DNA of 64,000 nt from Anabaena azotica FACHB-119. GTDB taxonomy: Bacteria > Cyanobacteriota > Cyanobacteriia > Cyanobacteriales > Nostocaceae. Positions 50,478 to 58,721 of the stretch are shown here, piece after piece (positions within the stretch are counted from its first letter, which is position 1; each line of letters begins with the position of its first letter). The notes beneath the pieces were generated by a model. That model saw only the letters and a list, made by a program, of their open reading frames with translations, searched no databases and was not told where the DNA came from. A program made the translations under genes and the position numbers. Location of the stretch: NCBI RefSeq assembly GCF_014697625.1, contig NZ_JACJSG010000029.1:1-64000 (forward strand). The letters are read 5' to 3'.

Positions 50478-50924
50478 ATGAGACTCAACGATCTTAAGCC
50501 TCAAAAAGGCTCAAAAAAACGCCGCCGCCGTGTAGGTAGAGGTATTGCTGCTGGACAAGGCGCTAGCGCTGGTCTAGGTATGAGAGGTCAAAAATCTCGT
50601 TCTGGTAGCAGCACTAGACCGGGTTTTGAAGGTGGTCAACAGCCATTGTACCGCCGGATACCTAAACTGAAGGGCTTTCCTTTAGTTAATCGCAAAGTTT
50701 ACACTACGATTAATGTAGAGAAGTTAGCCTCACTTCCTGCAAATACAGAAGTAACTTTGGAGTCTTTAAGAGAAGCAGGTATTTTAACTGCTGCTAAAGG
50801 CCCATTGAAAATTTTGGGTAATGGGGAATTGGGCGTAGCGCTCAACGTCAAAGCGGCAGCTTTCACAGGTCAAGCTCGTAGCAAAATTGAGGCTGCTGGA
50901 GGCAGTTGTGAAGTTTTAGGGTGA
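50478..50924 (+). CDS. rplO: 50S ribosomal protein L15
   Basis: A 148-residue late assembly protein: MRLNDLKPQKGSKKRRRRVG, AGLGMRGQKSRSGSSTRPGF, GGQQPLYRRIPKLKGFP. It follows rpsE directly because rpmD (L30) is missing, as usual for cyanobacteria. secY follows after 70 bases. Confidence 0.98.
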   Translation: MRLNDLKPQKGSKKRRRRVGRGIAAGQGASAGLGMRGQKSRSGSSTRPGFEGGQQPLYRRIPKLKGFPLVNRKVYTTINVEKLASLPANTEVTLESLREAGILTAAKGPLKILGNGELGVALNVKAAAFTGQARSKIEAAGGSCEVLG

Positions 50925-50994
50925 AGCCTAACAGCGCACTTGCAAGCTAGCTAACTCGCTTCCAGCGCCTGCTTAACGATAAAGGTAGCACTCT

Positions 50995-52308
50995 ATGATC
51001 AGTCGAGATAAAGCCCCAACGGCTCAAGAAACTTTTATGCAGATGGCACAAGCAGCCGGACTGAGAGGTAGGCTGCTTGTAACTGTCGGTATTTTAATTT
51101 TGGTTCGCCTGGGTATCTTTTTACCAGTCCCAGGAATTGATAGACCTAGATTTGCCGAAGCCATTTCGGGCAATAATTCCATATTCGGTTTATTGGATAT
51201 ATTCTCCGGGCGGGGACTTTCAACTTTGGGAGTCTTTGCTTTAGGGATTCTGCCCTTTATTAATGCGTCCATTATCATCCAATTGCTGACGGCAGCAATA
51301 CCATCTTTAGAAAATTTACAGAAAAATGAGGGCGAAGCTGGTCGCCGGAAAATCTCCCAAATTACTCGCTATGTAACTGTGGGTTGGGCAATAGTTCAGA
51401 GTACAGCTTTCTCGGCTTTATTCCTGCAACAATTTGCCTTAAAGCCAGGGCCAATATTTGTAGCAGAAACGGCGATCGCACTCACGGCTGGTTCTATGTT
51501 CGTTATGTGGGCATCGGAACTGATCACTGAACGTGGTATTGGTAACGGTGCATCTTTGTTGATTTTTGTCAATATCGTTGCTTCCTTACCGAAATCTTTG
51601 GGTGACACCATCGATTTAGTACAGGTCGGCGGTAGAGAAATTGTTGGTCGCGTCATCGTGCTAGTGCTGGTATTTCTAGCCACAATTGTCGGTATCGTCT
51701 TCGTGCAAGAAGGTATCCGCCGCATCCCCATCATTTCTGCTCGTCGTCAAGTTGGTCGTCGGGTGTTAGCAGAACAACGTAGCTACCTACCCTTACGCCT
51801 CATTTCCGGTGGTGTGATGCCAATCATTTTTGCCGCAGCCATCCTCAGCTTGCCACTTTTGATTGCTAACTTCACCAAAAACCCAGATTTGGCGAACATC
51901 GTCAATACCTACCTCAGCCCAGGTGGTTCTGGTTCTTGGGTGTACGCTTTGGTGTACTTAATTTCCATTGTTTTCTTTAGCTACTTCTACTCGTCTTTGA
52001 TTGTTAACCCTGTGGATGTCGCCCAGAACTTGAAAAAAATGGGTTCTAGTATTCCAGGTATTCGTCCAGGGAAAGCGACTAGCGAATATATCGAGCGAGT
52101 AATTAACAGACTAACTTTCTTGGGTGCAATCTTTTTGGGCTTGGTGGCAATTATCCCTACTGCTGTAGAAAGAGCTTTAGGTGTACCAACATTTAGAGGA
52201 TTAGGTGCAACTTCTTTACTGATTCTCGTTGGTGTGGCGATTGAAACAGCAAAACAAGTCCAAACTTACGTAATTTCTCAGCGTTATGAAGGAATGGTGA
52301 AACAATAG
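50995..52308 (+). CDS. secY: Protein translocase subunit SecY
   Basis: A 437-residue channel protein with ten transmembrane helices: RLLVTVGILILVRLGIFLPV (helix 1), SIFGLLDIFSGRGLSTLGVF (plug region), NASIIIQLLTAAIP, and the cytoplasmic loops RRIPIISARRQVGRR and NLKKMGSSIPGIRPGKATSE that contact the ribosome or SecA. Serves both plasma and thylakoid membranes. Its stop overlaps the adk GTG by one base. Confidence 0.98.
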   Translation: MISRDKAPTAQETFMQMAQAAGLRGRLLVTVGILILVRLGIFLPVPGIDRPRFAEAISGNNSIFGLLDIFSGRGLSTLGVFALGILPFINASIIIQLLTAAIPSLENLQKNEGEAGRRKISQITRYVTVGWAIVQSTAFSALFLQQFALKPGPIFVAETAIALTAGSMFVMWASELITERGIGNGASLLIFVNIVASLPKSLGDTIDLVQVGGREIVGRVIVLVLVFLATIVGIVFVQEGIRRIPIISARRQVGRRVLAEQRSYLPLRLISGGVMPIIFAAAILSLPLLIANFTKNPDLANIVNTYLSPGGSGSWVYALVYLISIVFFSYFYSSLIVNPVDVAQNLKKMGSSIPGIRPGKATSEYIERVINRLTFLGAIFLGLVAIIPTAVERALGVPTFRGLGATSLLILVGVAIETAKQVQTYVISQRYEGMVKQ

Positions 52309-52862
52309 TGACGCGACTAATCTTCTTGGGGCCGCCTGGTGCTGGTAAAGGAACACAAGCTCAAATTTTGGCACAGCATCTAAATATTCCCCATATTTCC
52401 ACTGGGGACATTTTGCGCCAAGCCATGAAAGAGCAAACTCCTTTAGGAATCAAAGCTCAAAGCTATGTTGATAGCGGTGAGTTGGTTCCTGACCAGTTAG
52501 TGCAAGACTTGGTAGAGGAACGGCTGGGACAAGCAGATGCAACATCTGGCTGGATATTAGACGGTTTCCCCCGCAAAGTCACACAAGCGGCGTTTCTAGA
52601 GGAATTGCTGCAAAAAACTGGTCAAGGTGGCGAAAGGGTAGTCAATTTAGATGCGCCAGATGAAGTTGTAGTGACACGTTTATTGTCCAGAGGACGCAAA
52701 GACGATACTGAAGAAGTAATTCGTCGCCGTTTGGAAATTTACCGTAACGACACCGCACCCTTGATTGATTATTATAGCGATCGCCAAAAACTCGTCACCA
52801 TCAACGGCGACCAATCCCAAGAAGAAGTCACCCACGAATTGAAGCACACTTTAGCTTCATAA
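52308..52862 (+). CDS. adk: Adenylate kinase, short form
   Basis: Catalyses ATP + AMP to 2 ADP. The 184-residue protein has the P-loop FLGPPGAGKGTQAQILAQHL, HISTGDILRQAMKE, GWILDGFPRKVTQA and the Arg-rich SRGRKDDTEEVIRRRLEIY. The LID domain insert with Cys residues is missing, so it is the short type. GTG start overlapping the secY stop (TAGTG). map, which often follows in other bacteria, is absent here. Confidence 0.96.
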   Translation: MTRLIFLGPPGAGKGTQAQILAQHLNIPHISTGDILRQAMKEQTPLGIKAQSYVDSGELVPDQLVQDLVEERLGQADATSGWILDGFPRKVTQAAFLEELLQKTGQGGERVVNLDAPDEVVVTRLLSRGRKDDTEEVIRRRLEIYRNDTAPLIDYYSDRQKLVTINGDQSQEEVTHELKHTLAS

Positions 52863-53049
52863 CAATAGAGACTAGGGGATAAAGGCTAGAGACTAAAGGA
52901 TTTTGCTCAATTCCCAGTCCCCGTCCCCAATCCCCAGTCCCTAATTTAGCTAAGATATATTAATAAACGGTTGATATATTTCTTAAAATATGTTCTCTTG
53001 CAGATGAGTGCTGCATCCGAACAAAAAATTGTTGAATTGAGGAAAAAAC

Positions 53050-53274
53050 TTGTCTAAACAAGATTTGATTGAAATGGAAGGAACCGTTACCGAGTCCTTG
53101 CCTAATGCGATGTTTCGGGTTGACCTGGATAACGGCTTCAACGTCTTAGCACACATCTCTGGCAAGATTCGCCGTAACTACATCAAGATTTTGCCTGGCG
53201 ATCGCGTCAAAGTAGAACTGACCCCTTACGACTTAACAAAAGGTAGAATCACTTACCGATTGCGTAAGAAGTAA
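53050..53274 (+). CDS. infA: Translation initiation factor IF-1
   Basis: A 74-residue OB-fold factor that blocks the A site during initiation: [59 protein letters not shown]. The start is TTG (MSKQD) with GAGGA 8 bases upstream. 187 bases of AT-rich gap separate it from adk. Confidence 0.96.
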
Positions 53275-53483
53275 ACAAAGCCAATTACAGGTAAATCAGG
53301 TACAAATTGAGTGAACAAACACATTCACTAAGCTACTTTTCACCCTATCCCCTGTCCCCTCTTCCCTATATATCTAAGGAAGTTTACCATAAAACAAATT
53401 ATTTGGGTGTACCCCATTTACTTAATTGCATAAAAATTCCTAGAAATGCTATAATCTAACATTTGGAGTCAATTTTTAAAGGC

Positions 53484-53597
53484 ATGAAAGTTAGAGCCTC
53501 GGTCAAAAAGATTTGTGAAAAGTGTAACGTGATCCGCCGTCGTGGGCGCGTTATGGTGATTTGCGTCAACCCCAAGCACAAGCAACGTCAAGGATAA
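53484..53597 (+). CDS. rpmJ: 50S ribosomal protein L36
   Basis: A 37-residue zinc-ribbon protein starting MKVRASVKKICEKCNVIRRR, with Cys11, Cys14, Cys27 and His32 in VICVNPKHKQRQG (zinc-binding form). It lies between infA and rpsM as in most bacteria. TTAAAGGC precedes the ATG. Confidence 0.97.
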   Translation: MKVRASVKKICEKCNVIRRRGRVMVICVNPKHKQRQG

Positions 53598-53712
53598 AAT
53601 TACCGTGGGCGTTGAGTATTGACGCTAACCCACATCACCACCAGCTAAAATACTGACGCGATTGACCGCGTTTTTCCATCAGTAACTGCGACAACAATAG
53701 GGAGTATTCATC

Positions 53713-54093
53713 GTGGCACGTATTGCCGGAGTAGACCTTCCACGGGACAAACGTGTAGAAATTGGTCTGACCTATATCTACGGAATTGGGCTATCAAGGT
53801 CACAAGAAATCCTAGCGGCTACAGGGGTTAACCCAGACACCCGCGTTAAAGACCTCAGCGATGCCGACGTAGCAGCCCTGCGAGGCGAAGTAGAAAGCAA
53901 CTATCAAGTTGAAGGTGACTTGCGGCGCTTGGAAGCAATGAACATCAAGCGCTTAATTGACATTGGTACATACAGAGGTCGTCGTCATCGGATGGGCTTA
54001 CCAGTAAGAGGGCAAAGAACTCGTACTAATGCTAGAACCCGTCGCGGTAGAAGACAGACAGTAGCCGGTAAGAAGAAGGCTCCAGGGAAGTAA
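53713..54093 (+). CDS. rpsM: 30S ribosomal protein S13
   Basis: A 126-residue protein of the head, contacting P-site tRNA and S19: IAGVDLPRDKRVEIGLTYIY, GIGLSRSQEILAATGVNPDT, RRHRMGLPVRGQRTRTNART. GTG start with AGGGAGT upstream. Confidence 0.98.
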   Translation: MARIAGVDLPRDKRVEIGLTYIYGIGLSRSQEILAATGVNPDTRVKDLSDADVAALRGEVESNYQVEGDLRRLEAMNIKRLIDIGTYRGRRHRMGLPVRGQRTRTNARTRRGRRQTVAGKKKAPGK

Positions 54094-54147
54094 TATTTCT
54101 CGGCTGGCTACAACTAGCAAGTTTTACCTTAGATTAACTGAAATAAT

Positions 54148-54543
54148 ATGGCAAGACAACCAACAAAGAAAACTGGGAGTAAGAAGCAGAAACGGAACGT
54201 TCCTAACGGAATGGCTTATATCCAATCTACTTTCAACAATAGCATTGTCACCATCACCGATCAAAACGGAGATGTAATTTCCTGGGCTAGTGCTGGTTCT
54301 AGCGGTTTCAAAGGTGCGAAAAAAGGAACTCCCTTTGCCGCCCAAACCGCAGCTGAGAGCGCAGCTAGACGCGCAATAGACCAAGGAATGCGCCAAATTG
54401 AAGTCATGGTAAGTGGTCCAGGCGCAGGTAGAGAAACTGCGATTCGGGCGTTGCAAGGTGCTGGGCTAGAAATTACCCTCATCCGCGATATTACCCCCAT
54501 TCCTCATAATGGTTGCCGTCCACCCAAGCGCCGCCGCGTATAG
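54148..54543 (+). CDS. rpsK: 30S ribosomal protein S11
   Basis: A 131-residue platform protein: VPNGMAYIQSTFNNSIVTIT, WASAGSSGFKGAKKGTPFAA, VMVSGPGAGRETAIRALQGA, PIPHNGCRPPKRRRV. ATG 54 bases after rpsM. Confidence 0.98.
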   Translation: MARQPTKKTGSKKQKRNVPNGMAYIQSTFNNSIVTITDQNGDVISWASAGSSGFKGAKKGTPFAAQTAAESAARRAIDQGMRQIEVMVSGPGAGRETAIRALQGAGLEITLIRDITPIPHNGCRPPKRRRV

Positions 54544-54809
54544 GTCAAAATTCCCTAGCAATTAGAGTAAGAGAACTTCCGACGGCTGGGACGACAATTA
54601 AGCGTGTCAGCTCTTCCACAAGGGAGGGCTGCGATCAACCAAATCACCCCAAATATAATCAATACCCCCAAGCTAATTAGCAAGTCAAACTGTACGGCCA
54701 TGAGATGTTGGCAGTTTGATACTACTAATAAAGCTCAGGGCAATAAAGTAAATTCGAGAGGCAAATAAGTTTGCCTGCTAGCAGCACCTTAAATAAGGGA
54801 GGCTACTCC
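54544..54809 (+). promoter_or_regulatory. Long rpsK-rpoA gap with two hairpins
   Basis: A 266-base gap without heptamer repeats. TCAAACTG (54685-54692) pairs with CAGTTTGA (54712-54719), and AGGCAAA (54759-54765) pairs with TTTGCCT (54770-54776), about 35 bases before the rpoA GTG. AGGGAGG at about 54797-54803 is the ribosome binding site. The gap could hold an internal promoter or processing site for rpoA. Confidence 0.4.
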
Positions 54810-55757
54810 GTGGCGCAGTTTCAAATTGAATGTGTAGAGTCTAATACAGAGGAAAGTCGGAATCATTACAGTAAATTTATTCTAGAACCTCTAGAGCGTG
54901 GTCAAGCAACAACAGTCGGCAATGCGTTGCGGCGAGTTTTACTGTCCAACCTAGAGGGAACAGCAGTTACAGCAGTAAGAATTGCGGGTGTTTCTCACGA
55001 GTTTGCCACAGTTCCGGGTGTACGGGAAGATGTGTTAGAAATCATTATGCGGATGAAAGAAGTCATCCTCAAGAGTTATTCTTCTCAACCCCAAATCGGC
55101 AGATTGTTAGTTAACGGCCCAGCAACAATTACAGCATCGCATTTTGATTTGCCTAGTGAAGTTGAAGTTATCGACCCTACCCAGTATGTAGCCACTATTG
55201 CTGAGGGCGGCAAACTGGAAATGGAATTTCGCATTGAGCGAGGTAAAGGGTATCGCACAGTCGAAAGAGGAAGGGAAGAAGCCACTTCTTTAGACTTTCT
55301 GCAAATCGACTCGATATTTATGCCAGTGCGGAAAGTTAACTACAGCGTCGAAGAAGTGCGTGCAGATGGCTCGATTCCTAGAGACAGACTGTTATTAGAA
55401 GTTTGGACAAATGGTAGCATCTCTCCTCAAGAAGCACTATCATCAGCAGCTGGGATTTTAGTAGATTTGTTCAATCCGTTGAAGGACATCTCACTAGAAC
55501 CAACGGACACAAATGCCGATATTCCCGACGACCCAACTGCCCAAATTCCGATCGAAGAATTGCAGCTTTCTGTCCGCGCTTATAACTGTCTGAAGCGGGC
55601 GCAGGTCAACTCTGTGGCTGACTTGTTGGATTACACCCAAGAAGACTTGTTAGAAATTAAAAACTTCGGTCAGAAGTCAGCAGAAGAAGTCGTTGAAGCT
55701 TTACAGCGACGTTTGGGGATTACTCTACCTCAAGAAAGAAGTGGCAAACACGGCTAA
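54810..55757 (+). CDS. rpoA: DNA-directed RNA polymerase subunit alpha
   Basis: A 315-residue assembly platform of RNA polymerase. N-terminal domain: FILEPLERGQATTVGNALRR and VREDVLEIIMRMKEVILKS; C-terminal domain from about 245: LQLSVRAYNCLKRAQVNSVA and IKNFGQKSAEEVVEALQRRL, which contacts UP elements and activators. GTG at 54810 is chosen because of the AGGGAGG box; an upstream TTG at 54771 has none. Confidence 0.98.
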   Translation: MAQFQIECVESNTEESRNHYSKFILEPLERGQATTVGNALRRVLLSNLEGTAVTAVRIAGVSHEFATVPGVREDVLEIIMRMKEVILKSYSSQPQIGRLLVNGPATITASHFDLPSEVEVIDPTQYVATIAEGGKLEMEFRIERGKGYRTVERGREEATSLDFLQIDSIFMPVRKVNYSVEEVRADGSIPRDRLLLEVWTNGSISPQEALSSAAGILVDLFNPLKDISLEPTDTNADIPDDPTAQIPIEELQLSVRAYNCLKRAQVNSVADLLDYTQEDLLEIKNFGQKSAEEVVEALQRRLGITLPQERSGKHG

Positions 55758-55787
55758 TCTAAACCTTTCATAGTTCACCTTAGTATT

Positions 55788-56138
55788 ATGCGTCACCGGA
55801 ATCGAGTCAAAAAACTGGGTAAACCAGCAGATCAGCGCCGCGCCCTGTTACGTGCGTTGACAACTGAACTAATCCGTCATGGTCGGATTACCACTACTTT
55901 GGTTCGAGCAAAAGTGGTGCGAAGCGAAGTAGATAGAATCATCACCTTAGCTAAAGATGGCTCTTTATCAGCACGTCGCCAAGCTTTGGGATATATCTAC
56001 GACAAACAGCTAGTTCATGCACTGTTTGAGCAAGTCCCTTCTCGGTATGGTAATCGTCAAGGCGGATACACCCGCATTCTGCATACCGTTCCTCGTCGTG
56101 GGGACAATGCGGAGATGGCGATTATTGAGTTGGTGTAG
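55788..56138 (+). CDS. rplQ: 50S ribosomal protein L17
   Basis: A 116-residue protein near the tunnel exit: MRHRNRVKKLGKPADQRRAL, LRALTTELIRHGRITTTLVR, RKALGYI-type region and NRQGGYTRILHTVPRRGDNA. It follows rpoA by 30 bases. Confidence 0.98.
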   Translation: MRHRNRVKKLGKPADQRRALLRALTTELIRHGRITTTLVRAKVVRSEVDRIITLAKDGSLSARRQALGYIYDKQLVHALFEQVPSRYGNRQGGYTRILHTVPRRGDNAEMAIIELV

Positions 56139-56272
56139 AGAAGGTTAGAGGAGATGAGGAAGTAACCCACCCCTAACCCCTCCCTGGAGGGGAACAGGGA
56201 GATGAGGGAGATGAGGGAGTAATTCTTACTCATAACTCAGCACTCACTACTCAGCACTCAGCACTTAGATTT

Positions 56273-57100
56273 ATGTTAGATAGTCACCAGCCTACAGAAA
56301 CTCAGAGAGTAGCCTTGGTAATACAATACCTTGGCACTCATTTTCATGGCTGGCAAAGACAAAAACATCATCGCTCAGTTCAGGAAGAAATTGAGACGGC
56401 GATCGCCAAAATTATTGGGCATCACGTTACACTACATGGTGCAGGGCGTACAGATAGCGGTGTTCATGCTGCTGCTCAAGTAGCCCATTTTGACGCAACG
56501 GGTTTAATCCCCCCCAATAAGTGGGCATCGGTGCTTAATAGCTATCTGCCCAAGGATATATTAATCAAGGCTTCAGCAGGTGTAGATAACCGTTGGCACG
56601 CTCGCTTTAGTGCAGCTTACAGACGGTATCGCTATACAATTTATACTGAAGATTGGCCGAACTTGTTCGTTACCCCCTTCAGTTGGCATTATTATTATGC
56701 TCCTCTGGATGAAACTCTGATGCAGGCTGCCCTTCAACCGCTATTGGGAAAGCATCACTTAGCTGCATTTCACCGTGCAGGGTCAAAGCGATCGCATTCC
56801 TGGGTAGAAGTACAAGCAGTAGAGTGCGATCGCAGTGGGCCGTTTATCCATATTGAAATTCAGGCAGATGGATTTTTATATGGCATGGTGCGACTGTTGG
56901 TAGGGATGTTAGTACAGGTAGGTTCTGGACAAAGAACTCTGGCTAACTTCACCGAACTCTGGAAAGAACAACGCCGGGAAGAAGTAAAACACGCCGCACC
57001 GTCCCAAGGCTTATGCTTATTACGAGTCGGCTATCCAGATTTTCCCTTTACCCCTGATGTTTGGTATGACACCATGCCAAAGTTAGTTTTTAGTCATTAG
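56273..57100 (+). CDS. truA: tRNA pseudouridine synthase A
   Basis: Makes pseudouridine at tRNA positions 38-40. The 275-residue protein has VIQYLGTHFHGWQRQK, the catalytic Asp in HGAGRTDSGVHAAAQVAHF, RYRYTIYTEDWPNLF and FLYGMVRLLVGMLVQVG. It is in the usual rplQ-truA-rplM order. Confidence 0.96.
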   Translation: MLDSHQPTETQRVALVIQYLGTHFHGWQRQKHHRSVQEEIETAIAKIIGHHVTLHGAGRTDSGVHAAAQVAHFDATGLIPPNKWASVLNSYLPKDILIKASAGVDNRWHARFSAAYRRYRYTIYTEDWPNLFVTPFSWHYYYAPLDETLMQAALQPLLGKHHLAAFHRAGSKRSHSWVEVQAVECDRSGPFIHIEIQADGFLYGMVRLLVGMLVQVGSGQRTLANFTELWKEQRREEVKHAAPSQGLCLLRVGYPDFPFTPDVWYDTMPKLVFSH

Positions 57101-57188
57101 TCAACAGTCAACAGTCAACAGTCAACAGTCATTAATCAAATACTATGGACTATAGACTATAGACTATGGACTATGGACTATGGACTCT
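57100..57188. repeat. Heptamer repeats (CAACAGT and CTATGGA) between truA and rplM
   Basis: About four CAACAGT units overlap the end of truA, followed by about five CTATAGA/CTATGGA units before rplM. Confidence 0.85.
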
Positions 57189-57214
57189 AAAAAAATGTCA
57201 AAGGACAAATACAA

Positions 57215-57670
57215 ATGAGTAAAACTTACTTACCTCCTCAAGATACCCTTGAGCGTGATTGGTATGTAGTAGATGCTACAGACAAACGCTTGGGTCGCCT
57301 CGCCAGCGAAATTGCCATGATTTTAAGAGGCAAAAATAAGGCTCACTACACCCCACACCTTGATACAGGTGACTTCGTTATTGTTGTTAACGCTGAAAAA
57401 GTAGCAGTTACAGGCAAGAAACGTACCCAAAAACTCTATCGCCGTCACTCTGGTCGTCCTGGTGGGATGAAGACAGAAACCTTTGCTAAACTGCAACAGC
57501 GCTTACCAGAAAGAATTTTGGAACACGCTGTTAAAGGTATGCTACCTAAAAACAGCTTGGGTAAACAGTTGTTCACCAAACTGAAAGTTTACGCAGGTCC
57601 GACTCATCCCCACGCAGCCCAAAAACCCAAAGAACTCAACATTAATACAATCCCTGGAGCAGAAGGTTAA
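57215..57670 (+). CDS. rplM: 50S ribosomal protein L13
   Basis: A 151-residue early assembly protein: WYVVDATDKRLGRLASEIAM, YTPHLDTGDFVIVVNAEKVA, HSGRPGGMKTETFAKL and MLPKNSLGKQLFTKLKVYAG. Its stop overlaps the rpsI ATG (TAATG). Confidence 0.98.
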   Translation: MSKTYLPPQDTLERDWYVVDATDKRLGRLASEIAMILRGKNKAHYTPHLDTGDFVIVVNAEKVAVTGKKRTQKLYRRHSGRPGGMKTETFAKLQQRLPERILEHAVKGMLPKNSLGKQLFTKLKVYAGPTHPHAAQKPKELNINTIPGAEG

Positions 57671-58086
57671 TGACAGTAGCAGAAGCAAATAGCGGTCGCG
57701 CCGTGTACTGGGGTACAGGTCGCCGTAAGTCCGCAGTAGCAAGGGTGCGCTTGGTTCCCGGTAGTGGTCAGTTGATTGTAAATGGCAAGCCTGGAGACTT
57801 GTATTTTCAATTCAACGCTAACTATTTAGGTGTGATCAAAGCACCTTTAGAAACCCTGGGACTAGAAAACGAATACGACATTTTAGTCAAAGCAGAAGGA
57901 GGCGGTCTAACTGGACAAGCTGACTCTGTACGCTTAGGTGTTGCTCGTGCTTTATGCCAACTAGACCCCGAAAATCGCCCACCTTTGAAAACCGAAGGTT
58001 ACTTAACACGTGATCCCAGGGCAAAGGAACGGAAAAAGTATGGTTTGCACAAAGCCCGGAAAGCTCCTCAATACTCCAAGCGGTAA
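57670..58086 (+). CDS. rpsI: 30S ribosomal protein S9
   Basis: A 138-residue protein whose basic tail reaches the P site: YWGTGRRKSAVARVRLVPGS, IKAPLETLGLENEYDILVKA and the end KKYGLHKARKAPQYSKR. Translationally coupled to rplM. Confidence 0.98.
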   Translation: MTVAEANSGRAVYWGTGRRKSAVARVRLVPGSGQLIVNGKPGDLYFQFNANYLGVIKAPLETLGLENEYDILVKAEGGGLTGQADSVRLGVARALCQLDPENRPPLKTEGYLTRDPRAKERKKYGLHKARKAPQYSKR

Positions 58087-58380
58087 GATATTGGGGATTG
58101 GGTATTGGGTATTGGGAAATACTTTTGTAATCAACAATAGGCTCGTTGCAAAAATAGTTGAGAAATCAAAATACATAACTTCAAAAGTGATAATTTTGCG
58201 TTCTTCTTTGCGCCTCTGCGCCTTTGCGTGAGCTGTTCAAGAGTATTTTCAGCAACACCAAAGTATTTATACAACAGGTCTAGTATAAAGTCGAAAATTC
58301 CTAGCCCCCAGTCCCTAATCCCTAGTACCCAACTTCAAGCAAAAAGTTATAATTTATTTAGATTCACCACAAAAGGAACA
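58087..58380. other. Gap between rpsI and rpmE
   Basis: GGGTATT heptamer-like units (58094-58120), a CGCCTCTGCGCCTTTGCGTG repeat-type stretch (about 58209-58228) and AT-rich sequence. Open frames here lack protein-like composition. The last 60 bases probably hold a promoter or leader for rpmE. Confidence 0.55.
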
Positions 58381-58620
58381 ATGGCTAAACCTGATATTCA
58401 TCCCAAGTGGTATCCAGACGCAAAAGTGTATTGCAACGGTCAAGTTGTAATGACTGTTGGTTCTACCAAACCAGAATTACACGTAGACGTATGGTCTGGC
58501 AACCACCCTTTTTACACTGGTACTCAGAAGATTATTGATACTGAGGGTCGCGTTGAACGCTTCCTTCGCAAATACGGTATGTCTGGCGAACAAAACGCAG
58601 GCGGCAAAAAGAAAAAGTAG
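58381..58620 (+). CDS. rpmE: 50S ribosomal protein L31, zinc-free type
   Basis: A 79-residue intersubunit-bridge protein: MAKPDIHPKWYPDAKVYCNG, STKPELHVDVWSGNHPFYTG, RVERFLRKYGMS and a KKKK tail. Only one Cys remains where the zinc-binding form has four (the second pair is replaced by Trp-Ser-Gly-Asn), so it is the C-minus form. AAAAGGAACA precedes the ATG. A terminator follows. Confidence 0.96.
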   Translation: MAKPDIHPKWYPDAKVYCNGQVVMTVGSTKPELHVDVWSGNHPFYTGTQKIIDTEGRVERFLRKYGMSGEQNAGGKKKK

Positions 58621-58640
58621 CGGTTTGGCTCTGCTGTTAA

Positions 58641-58678
58641 CGACGACCCTGCGTTTGCTGGGTCGATTGTCATTTTTT
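58641..58678 (+). terminator. Terminator-like hairpin after rpmE
   Basis: CGACCCT (58644-58650) GCGTTTGCT GGGTCG (58660-58665) then TTGTCATTTTTT. It lies between rpmE and prfA, so prfA may have its own promoter or rely on readthrough. Confidence 0.6.
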
Positions 58679-58721
58679 GCCGAGCCAACTTGTTATTTTT
58701 TTAAGGAGCGTCGCATTTGTT

